From NCBI RefSeq assembly GCF_900104475.1, contig NZ_FNJR01000017.1:1-64000 (forward strand): 64,000 nucleotides of DNA, given 5' to 3'. The DNA is from Actinopolyspora xinjiangensis (GTDB lineage Bacteria > Actinomycetota > Actinomycetes > Mycobacteriales > Pseudonocardiaceae). Shown piece after piece: positions 15,683 to 24,518 of the stretch. Position numbers and translations under genes: made by a program. The notes below the pieces were generated by a model. It was not told the origin of the DNA, ran no database searches, and worked only from the letters and a program-made list of their open reading frames with translations. Within the stretch, counting starts at the first letter, position 1, and every line of letters begins with the position of its first letter.

Positions 15683-16369
15683 GTGCGCTCCCAGGACAAT
15701 CCTGACCCCGCCGAATCCGCGAAGGATGCGCTGTTCTCGTTGTTCGGATCGCCGAGGATGTGGGGCTATTCGCATGCCTGCGGCGGTGACCCAGTCGCCG
15801 CGCTCGAACTGTACCGATGGAACACCCGGATAAGCGGTGCGTTCTGGGAAACTCTGAGCCATCTGGAGATTGCGCTTCGCAACGTCCTGGCCGAACGTCT
15901 CGCGGCCCGCCATGCGGCGGCTGGTCGAGCGGGTTCGTGGTTGGATGACCCGAGTCGTGAGCTCGATCGGCGGGCTCGACGTGATATCGCCAGTGCCCGC
16001 CAACGTGTCCGTGTCAAGGGAAAGACCGCCAGCGAGGGACAGGTCCTGAGTGAGTTGTCTTTCGGATTCTGGCGATTCCTGCTCGCGAGGCGCTACGCGA
16101 CTACCTTGTGGCCCGACCTCGCGCGTGGTTTTCCCCGAGCCCCCGGCCGGGACCGAGCGATCATCGAACAGCCGGTCACCCGGCTGCATGAGTTCCGCAA
16201 CAGGCTGGCCCATCACGAACGGATCTGGAACCAGCCGTTGAAGGAACGGTATGACGACATAACGGATCTGCTCGGTTTCGTCGGCGACGATCTCCACGAC
16301 TGGGTCGCAGCGGGTTGCCGGGTGGCTTCCGTATTGGCTACCTGCCCGATCGAACGCCCCTTCCCGTAG
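15683..16369 (+). CDS. Abi-like protein with HEPN ribonuclease motif
   Basis: The 228-residue product starts at GTG 15683. It contains LYRWNTRISGAFWETLSHLEIALRN near residues 43-67 and, near the C-terminus, FRNRLAHHERIW, which holds a HEPN R-x4-H motif (R172, H177). This arrangement is characteristic of Abi-like proteins, many of which are abortive-infection or toxin RNases. No antitoxin or nucleotidyltransferase partner is adjacent. Exact 34-bp direct repeats at 15499-15532 and 16490-16523 frame the gene, and codon use is somewhat less GC-biased than its neighbours (GAT, ATT, TTG are common), so it is probably acquired. Defence activity is inferred from family, not shown. Confidence 0.78.
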   Translation: MRSQDNPDPAESAKDALFSLFGSPRMWGYSHACGGDPVAALELYRWNTRISGAFWETLSHLEIALRNVLAERLAARHAAAGRAGSWLDDPSRELDRRARRDIASARQRVRVKGKTASEGQVLSELSFGFWRFLLARRYATTLWPDLARGFPRAPGRDRAIIEQPVTRLHEFRNRLAHHERIWNQPLKERYDDITDLLGFVGDDLHDWVAAGCRVASVLATCPIERPFP

Positions 16370-16489
16370 GCGTGAGTACGAGGCGTCGTCCGCACCTGCC
16401 TGCGCTGTCCTGAGCGTTCTCGCCCGCGGAATACGAGGTGCCGTGCACAGCCCGAGACCGAGTGGTCGAAAGGTCGCGAGGTCACGCTG

Positions 16490-16523
16490 CGGCTCACGTG
16501 GTGGTGTGCCCGGCGGTGATCGG
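16490..16523 (+). repeat. 34-bp direct repeat, right copy flanking the Abi-like gene
   Basis: Exact copy of 15499-15532, ending 16 bases before the ATG of the LysR gene. This copy therefore lies in the regulator's promoter/leader region and is likely the ancestral one; the left copy would then be the duplicate. Confidence 0.85.
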
Positions 16524-16539
16524 TTCGTATGCTGCGGGA

Positions 16540-17448
16540 ATGGTCGATCCTCGTTATATCGGCGTGTTCCACGAGGTGGTGCGTACCGGTTCCTACACGG
16601 CGGCGGCACGCAACCTCGGTTACAGCCAGCCCGCCGTGAGCCAGCAGATGCGCGCCCTGGAGCGGGTGCTGGAGACCCCGCTTTTCCTGCGAGCGAGCGG
16701 CGGGCTGGAGCTCACCGAGGCGGGCCGGATACTGGCCGGGCACGCCGATTCGGTGGTCGAGGACCTCACCGCCGCCGAGAACAAGATCGCCGCGGTCCGC
16801 GAGCTGCGGCGGGGCAGCATCCGGTTGTGCGCCTTCCCCAGCGCCAGCGCCACGCTGGTGCCCAGCGCTGTCGCGCGCGTCACCGAGCACCACCCCGAGC
16901 TGCGCATCCGGCTCAGCGAAGCGGAACCGCCCGATTCGCTGGAGGCGCTGCGCAGGGGGGAGTGCGATGTCGCGCTGGCCTTCAGCTATCCCGGTACCGA
17001 GGAGCCCGCCGCGGCCGACATCACCGGCACCGACGTGCTGGACGACCCGATGGTGGCGGTGCTTCCGGTGGCGCACCCGCTGGCCGACCGCGACTCCGTG
17101 GCGCTGGAGGAGCTGGCCGGGCAGCGTTGGATCGCGGGCTGTCCCAGATGCCGCGACCACTTCCTGCGGTCCTGCGAGGCCGCCGGGTTCGAGCCGGACA
17201 TCGCGTTCACCACGGACGACAACCTCGCGGTGCAGGGGCTGGTCGCCGCCGGGGTGGGGATCGCGCTGATGCCCGCGCTGGTGCTGTCCTTCCTGCGCCA
17301 CCCCGACGTGGTCGGCAGGCCCGTGGCCGGGTTGCCCCACCGCAGGGTGACGGCGTACGCGTTGTGGGAACAGCACCGGATACCGGCCACCGCGCTGATG
17401 CTGGAGACCTTCGGGCGGATCGGTGCGGAGATGGCCGTCGGGAGCTGA
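16540..17448 (+). CDS. LysR-family transcriptional regulator
   Basis: The 302-residue protein has an N-terminal winged helix (FHEVVRTGSYTAAARNLGYSQPAVSQQMRALE, residues about 8-40) and the LysR substrate-binding domain from about residue 90. ATG 16540 is chosen since similarity starts there; an in-frame ORF extends through the 34-bp repeat. The cysteine-dioxygenase-type gene follows 229 bp downstream on the same strand. A role in sulfur-compound sensing is plausible only from that neighbour. Confidence 0.88.
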   Translation: MVDPRYIGVFHEVVRTGSYTAAARNLGYSQPAVSQQMRALERVLETPLFLRASGGLELTEAGRILAGHADSVVEDLTAAENKIAAVRELRRGSIRLCAFPSASATLVPSAVARVTEHHPELRIRLSEAEPPDSLEALRRGECDVALAFSYPGTEEPAAADITGTDVLDDPMVAVLPVAHPLADRDSVALEELAGQRWIAGCPRCRDHFLRSCEAAGFEPDIAFTTDDNLAVQGLVAAGVGIALMPALVLSFLRHPDVVGRPVAGLPHRRVTAYALWEQHRIPATALMLETFGRIGAEMAVGS

Positions 17449-17677
17449 CGCGGCTCCCGCGCCGAGACCGCCCCGGCCCGTCCGACGGAGCCTCCGTGCC
17501 CGCTCCCGCCCCGTGGGCAGCCCGCACGAACCCAGCGGTGGCCGGCGGCAGGGGAGTGGTGGCGATCACACCGGCCTCCGGTCGTCGGGCTCGTTTCGTG
17601 CGGCTATAAGTCCCGTTGGCCCCCACCAAAGAATCCGGTGGTCGACCCGGTCCGACCTCGCTGTGCATGGTTTCGAC

Positions 17678-18229
17678 ATGACCACCATGCGGATCGAACA
17701 GCCGAGTCAGCGGTTGACCGAGCTCACGGACGCGATCCGTGACCGCGTGCGCCAGGGGACGAGCCAGGCGCACACCGCCGAGCTGGTCCAGGAGGCGCTG
17801 CGTCCGTTCCTCGGTGTGCCCGGGCTGCTTACCGAGCAGCAGCGGCGCGGCGACCCGGAGCGCTACCTGCAGCACGTGCTGCACGTGGAACCGGACGCGA
17901 GTTTCTCCGTGGTCGCGCTGGTCTGGCTGCCGGGGCAGCAGACCCCGATCCACGACCACGTCGCCTGGTGCGTCACCGGTGTCTACCAGGGAGCCGAGAG
18001 TGAGCAACACTACCGGCTGTGCGACTCCGAGGAGGGCGCCTACCTGGTCCCCGGCAGGCTGGTCACCAATCACGAGGGTGAGACCTGCGGCTTCGCCCCG
18101 CCCGGCGATATCCACCTCGTCCGCAACTGCGGTACCGGAACGGCCATCTCGCTGCACGTCTACGGCGCCGACATCGGTGAGCTCGGGACCAGCGTGCGCC
18201 GGATCTACGAGCTGCCCGTGCACGAGTGA
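17678..18229 (+). CDS. Cysteine dioxygenase-type cupin protein
   Basis: The 183-residue cupin resembles bacterial thiol dioxygenases that oxidise cysteine or a related thiol to the sulfinate. The iron ligands are readable as H92 and H94 in PIHDHVAWCVTGVYQG and H146 in GDIHLVRN. A cysteine (C98) lies shortly after the HxH motif, close to the cysteine that forms the Cys-Tyr cofactor in animal enzymes but shifted by one residue. ATG 17678 and 17687 are both possible. The upstream LysR gene may control it. Substrate choice (cysteine or mercaptopropionate) cannot be read from sequence. Confidence 0.82.
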   Translation: MTTMRIEQPSQRLTELTDAIRDRVRQGTSQAHTAELVQEALRPFLGVPGLLTEQQRRGDPERYLQHVLHVEPDASFSVVALVWLPGQQTPIHDHVAWCVTGVYQGAESEQHYRLCDSEEGAYLVPGRLVTNHEGETCGFAPPGDIHLVRNCGTGTAISLHVYGADIGELGTSVRRIYELPVHE

Positions 18230-18294
18230 GTCCGTCGGGGCGTCCTCCCGCTTCTCTCGGATTGTCCCCGCCGAGTCCGGCAGCGACGGGCCGG

Positions 18295-19257
18295 TCAGGA
18301 GCGCAGCGCACGCAGCGCCTCGCGCACGTAGCCGTCGGCTTCGGCCAGCGCTGTCGAGGCGCTGGCCACATCCACCTCGGCCAGCAGGTGCACCAGGGCG
18401 GTCTTGAGCTCGCCGCCGGTCTCGTGCAGCGCCAGTTCGCAGGTTTCCACCGAGGCCCCGGTGGCCTCCCGGAGGATGCGCACGGTTCGGGCCCGCAGCT
18501 TGGCGTTGGTGGCCACCATGCTGACCATCAGGTTGGAGTAGGTGTGTCCCAGCCGCACCATGACCGCGGTGGAGAACGAGGTCAGCACCAGCTTCTGGGC
18601 CGTCCCCGCCTTCATCCTGGTGGAACCGGTGACCGGTTCCGGCCCGGTGTCCACCGTGATCGCCGCGTCGACCAGGGCGATCGCCCGGCACCGCGGATTG
18701 GCGGAGACCAGGCCGGTTCCGGCGCCGATCCGTCCGGCGGCTTCCAGCGCGCCCAGCACGTAGGGGGTGCCCCCGGAGGCGGCCAGCCCCATCACGAAGT
18801 CACCGGCGGCCGCGCTCTCCTCGATCGCCGCCGCTCCGGCGCCCGCGTCGTCCTCGGCGTTCTCCACCGCTTCGTACAGTGCTGGTTCGCCACCGGCGAG
18901 GTGCGGCACGAACCAGTCCCCGGGTGTGTTGAAGGTGGGGACGAGTTCGGCGGCGTCGAGCACCGCCAGGCGCCCCGAGGTTCCGGCGCCGACGTAGTGG
19001 ACCCTGCCGCCGGACCGCAGCGCCGCCACCGCGAGGTCCACGGCGTGCGCGAGCTCGGGCAGGGCCCTGCCGACCGCCTCCGGCACCGAGCGGTCCTCGG
19101 CGTTGAGGCGTTGCAGCAGGTCCAGGGTGTTCAGCAGGTCGATGTCGGTGGTGTGCGGATTCCTCCGCTCGGTGGGCGGCTCCTCGTGGGCGGTGTGGTC
19201 CCCGCGTGGCAGGGGCCACCCCGCCGGGGAGTGGTGAGGAGCACCGTTTCGGTTCAC
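18295..19257 (-). CDS. murQ: N-acetylmuramic acid 6-phosphate etherase
   Basis: The 320-residue enzyme cleaves the lactyl ether of MurNAc-6-phosphate, giving GlcNAc-6-phosphate in cell-wall recycling. Diagnostic segments are PTERRNPHTTDID near residue 28, the SIS-domain GAGTSGRLAVLDAAELVPTF, VENAEDD, and PVTGSTRMKAGTAQKLVLTSFSTAVMVRLG. The first 27 residues are not part of the family core and may reflect a later start. Its ATG overlaps the stop of the RpiR-type regulator gene (ATGA), so the two are translationally coupled. It is the last gene of the recycling locus. Confidence 0.95.
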   Translation of the reverse strand: MNRNGAPHHSPAGWPLPRGDHTAHEEPPTERRNPHTTDIDLLNTLDLLQRLNAEDRSVPEAVGRALPELAHAVDLAVAALRSGGRVHYVGAGTSGRLAVLDAAELVPTFNTPGDWFVPHLAGGEPALYEAVENAEDDAGAGAAAIEESAAAGDFVMGLAASGGTPYVLGALEAAGRIGAGTGLVSANPRCRAIALVDAAITVDTGPEPVTGSTRMKAGTAQKLVLTSFSTAVMVRLGHTYSNLMVSMVATNAKLRARTVRILREATGASVETCELALHETGGELKTALVHLLAEVDVASASTALAEADGYVREALRALRS

Positions 19258-20183
19258 CGCCCCTCCTCCCGGTGTCTGCGCCGGTCGGGGCGCACTCGTA
19301 GCCGGTGGTTGCCGACAGCTTGGAAGGTGGCCTGCAGTGCGGTCTTCGCCTCGTCGATGTGGCGCTGGGCGACCCCCACGAACAGGCAGTCGATCACGGT
19401 CAGCTGGGCGATCCTGCTGGCCATGGCTCCGGAGCGGTAGGTGGTCTCGCGGGCGGCGGTGGTCAGGACCAGATCGACGATCTCGGTGACCGGGGAACGT
19501 TCGAAGTTCGTGATCGCGGCCGTCGTGGCGCCGCGTCCCCTGGCTTCGCGCAGCACCTCCACGGTCTCGGTGGTGGCCCCGGTGTGCGAGACGCCGATGG
19601 CCACGTCCCCGGGGCGCAGGATCGCCGCCGAGGTCAGCGCGTTGTGCGTGTCGGGCCAGGCGAAGCAGGTCAGACCTATGCGGTGCAGTTTCTGTTGTAG
19701 GTCGAACGCGACGAAACCGCTGGCGCCGACCCCGTAGACGTCGATCCGGCGCGCCTGTGCGACAGCGTCGACCAGGGAGCGCAGCGTGGCGACGTCGAGC
19801 TGTTCCGCGGTCTCCTCCACGGCCCTCGCGTCCGCGTAGCCGATTTTGTCGACTATTTGGGTGATGTCGTCCGTCTCGGAGATCTCGCTGCCCAGATCCC
19901 GATCCCGGCTGGTCGTGCGCGCGGTGTCGGCGGCCAGCGCGATGCGGAGTTCGGGATAGCCGCTGACCCCGACGGCCTTGCAGAACCGCGTAACGGTGGT
20001 CTCGCTCGTCTCGGCGGCCTCGGCCACGTCGGTGATGCTGCGATGCGCGATCGAGGAGGGGTCGGCGAGCACTATTCGGGCCACCCGCTGCTCGGCCCGG
20101 GCCAGTCCGGGCAGCAGCGAACGAATCCGGACGAGAGGGCTGTGCTCACCGGATTCGATGCCGGATTCGTGAGGAGTGGCCAT
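19254..20183 (-). CDS. murR: RpiR/MurR-family regulator with SIS domain
   Basis: The 309-residue protein has an N-terminal HTH of the RpiR type (RIVLADPSSIAHRSITDVAEAAETSETTVTRFCKAVGVSGYPELR, residues about 34-80) and a C-terminal SIS sugar-phosphate-binding domain (RIDVYGVGASGFVAFDLQQKL; VAIGVSHTGATTETVEVL). Overlap with murQ makes it very likely the MurR repressor, which senses MurNAc-6-phosphate in other bacteria. It probably regulates the locus that runs from nagZ to murQ. The name is assigned by context. Confidence 0.88.
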   Translation of the reverse strand: MATPHESGIESGEHSPLVRIRSLLPGLARAEQRVARIVLADPSSIAHRSITDVAEAAETSETTVTRFCKAVGVSGYPELRIALAADTARTTSRDRDLGSEISETDDITQIVDKIGYADARAVEETAEQLDVATLRSLVDAVAQARRIDVYGVGASGFVAFDLQQKLHRIGLTCFAWPDTHNALTSAAILRPGDVAIGVSHTGATTETVEVLREARGRGATTAAITNFERSPVTEIVDLVLTTAARETTYRSGAMASRIAQLTVIDCLFVGVAQRHIDEAKTALQATFQAVGNHRLRVRPDRRRHREEGR

Positions 20184-20366
20184 GTTGGAAAGTTACTAAC
20201 ATCACTGTTGCTCGGTCAAACGCGGTGGCGGGCGCGAGCGCTGCCACCTCCGCCACGGTCAGACTATGCCAACCGGGCCGGTTTCCGCTGCTCTTCCGAG
20301 GAAGTTACTCCGCGTGGCGGGTTCAGCGGTCGCCGAGGAGCTCCGACGGCCGGACACCCGCGCCGT

Positions 20367-20754
20367 TCACCCCCGGAGCGCCCCCGGCTCCCCGGTCCGC
20401 CCGGGGCACGGGGTTCCCCGGTGGTGCAGCAGTCGCCAGCCGTCGTCCTCTCTGGCCCACACCGAACTGCGAAGCGTCGTCACGCCCCCCCAGGTGCGCC
20501 GTGTAGGTCAGCAGGACGGCGTCGGCGCCGAGCCGCACCGGTCGCAACGCCGCGGCCGTGATCGGCTCCGAGGGTTCGGAGCCGATGGCCGTGGTGATCG
20601 TGTCGCGGTCCCAGGCCCGTCCGGAAGCGCCGAACTCCGTGAACTCCTCGCTCAGCAGCGCCCGCACGGCTTCGGGATCGCCGCGCACCCCGGGATCGAG
20701 CAGTTCCAGTTCGTGCGCGACGACCGCCTCGAAGTCCGTTCCGGGATCCGCCAT
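20367..20754 (-). CDS. DUF4440/SnoaL-like protein, frameshifted in a G7 run
   Basis: The first 90 residues (ELELLDPGVRGDPEAVRALL, EEFTEFGASGRAWDRDTI, LGADAVLLTYTAHLGG) are a standard DUF4440 (NTF2-like) domain. Just after LTYTAHLGG the frame runs through seven G residues on the coding strand (C7 at 20485-20491). Continuing in the annotated frame gives an arginine-rich tail to 20323 with no similarity; dropping one G gives VTTLRSSVWAREDDGWRLLHH, RGTPCPGR and a stop at 20367-20369, the expected family ending. So either the gene is broken by +1 or the assembly has one G too many. Function of the family is diverse. Confidence 0.75.
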
Positions 20755-20817
20755 GCGCGGATCGTAGGCGGTCCCCCGGCCGTCGGTCGAGCCGTTTCCA
20801 CCGGCCGCGCGGCTGCT

Positions 20818-21210
20818 TCACATCCGGGTGGTGTGCTCCGGCTGGACGTAGACGATCACCCGGTGGTCCCCAGGCTGGTCGTAGGGGTACTCGTCGGCGT
20901 CCATGTATTTCTTGGCCATCCGGTTGATGAACGCCCGGTCCGGGTCGTCCTCCACCCGCGCGACCCTGCCGCGGACCTCGAGGTAGCGGTAGGGCTGTTC
21001 CGGGTCGAGCGCGGACACCGCCAGGCGCGGCTCCCGTTGCAGGTTCCGGTACTTCTGGCGGGTGGTGGTCTGGCTGAACTTGAGGTACTGCCCGTCCCAG
21101 TCGATCCACACCGGACTGGACTGCGGTTCCCCGCTCGGGCCGATCGTGGCGATGTGGGCGAACGACCTCTTGCTCAGGATGTCCTCGAGGTCCTGCGGAA
21201 TGACTGACAA
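20818..21210 (-). CDS. PPOX-class F420-dependent oxidoreductase family protein
   Basis: The 130-residue split-barrel protein opens IPQDLEDILSKRSFAHIATIGPSGEPQSSPVWIDWDG and continues with FSQTTTRQKYRNLQREPRLAVSALDPEQPYRYLEVRGRV. This pattern is the small PPOX-type group that in actinobacteria usually binds coenzyme F420 (Rv1155-like) rather than FMN. It lies between the wall hydrolase gene and the DUF4440 gene on the same strand; a link to wall recycling is not evident. Confidence 0.85.
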   Translation of the reverse strand: MSVIPQDLEDILSKRSFAHIATIGPSGEPQSSPVWIDWDGQYLKFSQTTTRQKYRNLQREPRLAVSALDPEQPYRYLEVRGRVARVEDDPDRAFINRMAKKYMDADEYPYDQPGDHRVIVYVQPEHTTRM

Positions 21211-21378
21211 CGCGCTCTCCTTCCTGCCGGGTGCACAGTCGACATCGGCGACGCTACCGCGAAAACACTCCGAGTGCCCGTGCCGAACGGAATCGTGTTC
21301 GCCCGGCGCGGGCGGCCGTCCGAACCACGCGTGGGGCGGCGACGGCGCGGCCCCGGGGTCGTCCGAAACGGCCGCTGA

Positions 21379-23139
21379 TCAGCGCTGCGCAACCAGGAAG
21401 CCCGCCCCGCGCAGCCGGTGCGCGTCGGCCTCGCCGTCGAGCACCGTCCGCCCGTGCGCGGAGATCCTGATGCCGTCCAGGTAGACCCCCCTGCCCACGT
21501 AGCGCTCGTCGGGGGTGAAGCGCCACCGCACCAGCGCCTCCCCGGCGCGGCCCTCCGGAACGGTGCCGCGCACCCGCCACCAGGCGCGGTGACCGGAACC
21601 GGCCAGCTCGGTCACGGGACGCCGAGGTGAGCCGGGGCCCCTGGTGTGCATCCGCACCACGTGCCAGGAGCTCCCGCCGTCGTGGCTGTACTCCAGGCGC
21701 AACCGGTCCACGCCGTCCGGATTCCGCTGGGTGTCGACGAAGGTCTCGAACGAGACCCGGAGGGGAGAGTCCGCCCGGACGGGCTCGGTGGTCAGCGTGG
21801 TTTCCCCGTGGGCCGTTCCGCCACCGGTGAACCAGGCGGTCGGGCCGTGGCGCGGCTCGACGGCCATGGAGCGGGCCAGCCCCTGCGCCAGTGCCACCCG
21901 CGCCGGGTTGTTGGACCCCCACTCCCGCGAGGGGTGCACGCGGTTCGTCAACAGGATCGCCATCGAGCGCGATCGTGGATCGAGCACCATCGAGGTCCCC
22001 GTGTAGCCGGTGTGCCCCGCGCCGCGCGGGCTCGTGAGCCCCGCCATGTACCAGCGCTGCTCCAGCTCGAAGCCGAGCCCGTGCGAGTGCTCGGGGAACT
22101 CGGTGTTGTGGTCGGTCAGCATCAGCTCCACGCTGTGCTCGCTGAGGATGCGTTCGCCGCCGTACGTCCCGCCGTTGAGGATCGCCTGCCCCAGCACGGC
22201 CAGGTCCCGAGCCGTGGAGAAGATCCCCGCGTGACCGGCTATTCCCCCCAGTGACCAGGCGTTCTCGTCGTGCACCCGGCCGTGGACCATCCCGCGTGGC
22301 GGATCACTCTGGAACTCCGTGGCCGCTGTCCGGTGCAGCTTCGAGCGCGGTGGCCGGTAACCCGTGTCCGCCATCCCCAGCGGTTCGGTGATCCCACGTG
22401 CCACCACCCGGTCCAACCGTCGTCCGGTGACCCGTTCCAGGAGTTCACCGAGCACGATCATGTTCGGGTCCGAGTAGTTGTACGCGCTGCCCGGCTCGGT
22501 GACCGGTTCGAGGTCCATCACGTGCGGTATGCGCCGCTCGGCGGGCAGTTCCCACAACCTCACCACCGACTGCAGCCCGGAGGTGTGCGTCAGCAGCTGG
22601 CGAACCGTGATCCCGGACTTGCCGTGGTCGCCGAACTCGGGCAGGTACTCGGCCACCGGCACGTCCAGTCCGACGCGACCCCGCTCGACCTGCTGGAGCA
22701 CCGCGACGGAGGTGAACAGCTTGGTCATCGAAGCGAGGTCGAAGATCGTGTCCGGAGCGACTTTCTCCCTGCGTTCCGGTGGGAGCTGTGTGCCCTTCCC
22801 GTCCGCGTAGCGCAGTTCGTAGCCCGCGGCCTCGTGACTGACCACCAGACCGTCGTGTGCCAGCAGGCTCACCGCGCCCGCGTACATCGGGTGCTCGCGT
22901 TCCGGGGTGGTTTCGGTCCACTCCGCGATCCGCGCGGTGGCTTCCCGGATGGGAGTCGGCGCGAGCCCGGCCTCGCGGGGCGAGGCCTCCCGCAGTCGCG
23001 TGTCGGAGGGGGAGAACCCCTGATGCGGCAGGTCGAAGCGGCCACCGCCCCTGACCTCTGGTGCGGGGGCGGACGCGCAGGTCGTCACGGTCAGCATCGA
23101 CAGCAGGGCCGTCACCAGCATCGGATTGCGCATCCTCAC
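21379..23139 (-). CDS. Secreted beta-lactamase-fold serine hydrolase with C-terminal beta-sandwich
   Basis: The 586-residue protein has a short hydrophobic leader with a cysteine at position 21 (MLTVTTCAS), a possible but imperfect lipobox. The class C beta-lactamase/PBP4-like domain follows: SxxK motif S137-M-T-K140, YSD at 222-224 and HTGYTG later. After about residue 440 a separate beta-sandwich-like region follows. In the Bacillus subtilis recycling operon a beta-lactamase-family gene (ybbE/amiE) lies beside nagZ, namZ and murQ and is reported as an N-acetylmuramyl-L-alanine amidase. The same neighbours here suggest this enzyme removes the stem peptide from MurNAc. An esterase or DD-peptidase activity remains possible. 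Confidence 0.82.
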   Translation of the reverse strand: MRMRNPMLVTALLSMLTVTTCASAPAPEVRGGGRFDLPHQGFSPSDTRLREASPREAGLAPTPIREATARIAEWTETTPEREHPMYAGAVSLLAHDGLVVSHEAAGYELRYADGKGTQLPPERREKVAPDTIFDLASMTKLFTSVAVLQQVERGRVGLDVPVAEYLPEFGDHGKSGITVRQLLTHTSGLQSVVRLWELPAERRIPHVMDLEPVTEPGSAYNYSDPNMIVLGELLERVTGRRLDRVVARGITEPLGMADTGYRPPRSKLHRTAATEFQSDPPRGMVHGRVHDENAWSLGGIAGHAGIFSTARDLAVLGQAILNGGTYGGERILSEHSVELMLTDHNTEFPEHSHGLGFELEQRWYMAGLTSPRGAGHTGYTGTSMVLDPRSRSMAILLTNRVHPSREWGSNNPARVALAQGLARSMAVEPRHGPTAWFTGGGTAHGETTLTTEPVRADSPLRVSFETFVDTQRNPDGVDRLRLEYSHDGGSSWHVVRMHTRGPGSPRRPVTELAGSGHRAWWRVRGTVPEGRAGEALVRWRFTPDERYVGRGVYLDGIRISAHGRTVLDGEADAHRLRGAGFLVAQR

Positions 23140-23212
23140 CTCACGGCTTCGGGGTTCTCGGCTCGGGGTCCACGGGTGTTCTCCCGGGCTTCTCCACCTT
23201 CGGCGTGCCCGG

Positions 23213-24508
23213 TCAGCGGTACAGCAGGTAGGGGCGGCGCCTGCGGCGGAACTCGGCCAGCTCCTCTTCCCAGGCCCCGACGATCTCGGCGGTGTCGGCT
23301 CCGGCGTCGGTCATCTCGCGCAGTCGGGCGGAACCGGTGAGCTTGTCGATCCAGTTGTCCGGCCGCCACCCGAACACGTCCGGGTAAAGCCGCCTCGCCT
23401 GCACGAGCATCGTCACCGCCGTGCTGATCGCGTCGAACTCCGCCGTTTCGGTGCGGCGTACCAGAACCCCACCGCAGGTGGTGTCGCGGTGCTTGGAGAA
23501 CGTCGGTACGAAGTAGGTCTCCTGGAAGTACGCACCGGCCGGTCCGACCGAGTTGAGCCGCTCCGCCCAGCGCCAGTCGACCCCGGGCGCGCCGACGATC
23601 TCGAACGGTCTGGTGGTGCCCCGCCCCTCGGAGAACAAGGTTCCCTCGAACATTCCGGTTCCGGGATAGACACGCGCCGTGTCCGGGGTGGGCATGTTCG
23701 GGCTCGGCGGTGTCCAGGGCAGTCCGGTCTCGTCGAACGTGTGCTCGCGCGACCAGCCGGAGGTCTCCACCACGTCCAGTCCGGGCAGCCGCCCGCCCTC
23801 CTGGTCGGGTAGGAACTCACCGTCGAACATGCGTGCCAGCTCGCCGACGGTCATGCCGTGCCGCTGCGCGATCGGCAGCTCACCCACGCCGGAGGCGAAC
23901 GCCGGGTGCAGCACCGGTCCGGCGGCGAATCCACCCAGCGGGTTCGGCCGGTCCAGCACCGTGAACGGCACTCCGACACGCACCGCCGCGCGCATCGCGG
24001 TGTACATCGTCCAGATGTAGGTGTAGAAGCGGGTTCCGACGTCGGCGATGTCGAACACCAGCCGCTCGATCGAGGCCTGCCGCAGCATCCCGGCCAGTTC
24101 CGCCACGTCGGACCCGTAGGTGTCGTACACGGCGATGCCGGTGCGCGGGTCGGTGTGATCGCCTTCCGATCCTCCGGCCTGGGCGGTGCCCCGGAAGCCG
24201 TGTTCCGGTCCGAAGGCCGCCGCCACCCGTACCCCGTCGGCGGCGTGCATGTCGTCGACGACGTGTGGCAGCCCCGCCGCGGGGCGGGTGAGCACGGAGG
24301 TCGGGTTGGCGATCACGCCCACCCGGAGTCCCCGCAGGCGGTGCCATCCCTCGGCTGCGAGCTCGTCCGCCCCAGTCCGCACGGCACGACTCCCGCCGCG
24401 GCCTTCCGGGCCCCGCTCGGTACCGGCGGCCGAGGCGCCGGTGAGTCCGAGCATCGGAGCGGTCACGGCAGTGGAGAACAGGAATCTCCTGCGGTCCAGC
24501 TCGTTCAT
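23213..24508 (-). CDS. namZ: NamZ-type exo-beta-N-acetylmuramidase (DUF1343), Tat-exported
   Basis: The 431-residue protein starts at ATG 24508 with DRRRFLFSTAVTAPMLGL, a twin-arginine signal. The mature part is a full DUF1343 protein: LRGLRVGVIANPTSV, AAFGPEHGFRG, VFDIADVGTRFYTYIWTM, VLDRPNPLGG, FEGTLFSEGRGTTRPFE. DUF1343 proteins related to B. subtilis YbbC (NamZ) release terminal MurNAc from peptidoglycan fragments. It follows nagZ by ten bases. The pair would dismantle glycan strands outside the cell from the GlcNAc and MurNAc ends. Confidence 0.9.
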   Translation of the reverse strand: MNELDRRRFLFSTAVTAPMLGLTGASAAGTERGPEGRGGSRAVRTGADELAAEGWHRLRGLRVGVIANPTSVLTRPAAGLPHVVDDMHAADGVRVAAAFGPEHGFRGTAQAGGSEGDHTDPRTGIAVYDTYGSDVAELAGMLRQASIERLVFDIADVGTRFYTYIWTMYTAMRAAVRVGVPFTVLDRPNPLGGFAAGPVLHPAFASGVGELPIAQRHGMTVGELARMFDGEFLPDQEGGRLPGLDVVETSGWSREHTFDETGLPWTPPSPNMPTPDTARVYPGTGMFEGTLFSEGRGTTRPFEIVGAPGVDWRWAERLNSVGPAGAYFQETYFVPTFSKHRDTTCGGVLVRRTETAEFDAISTAVTMLVQARRLYPDVFGWRPDNWIDKLTGSARLREMTDAGADTAEIVGAWEEELAEFRRRRRPYLLYR

Positions 24509-24518
24509 CGTGACTACC

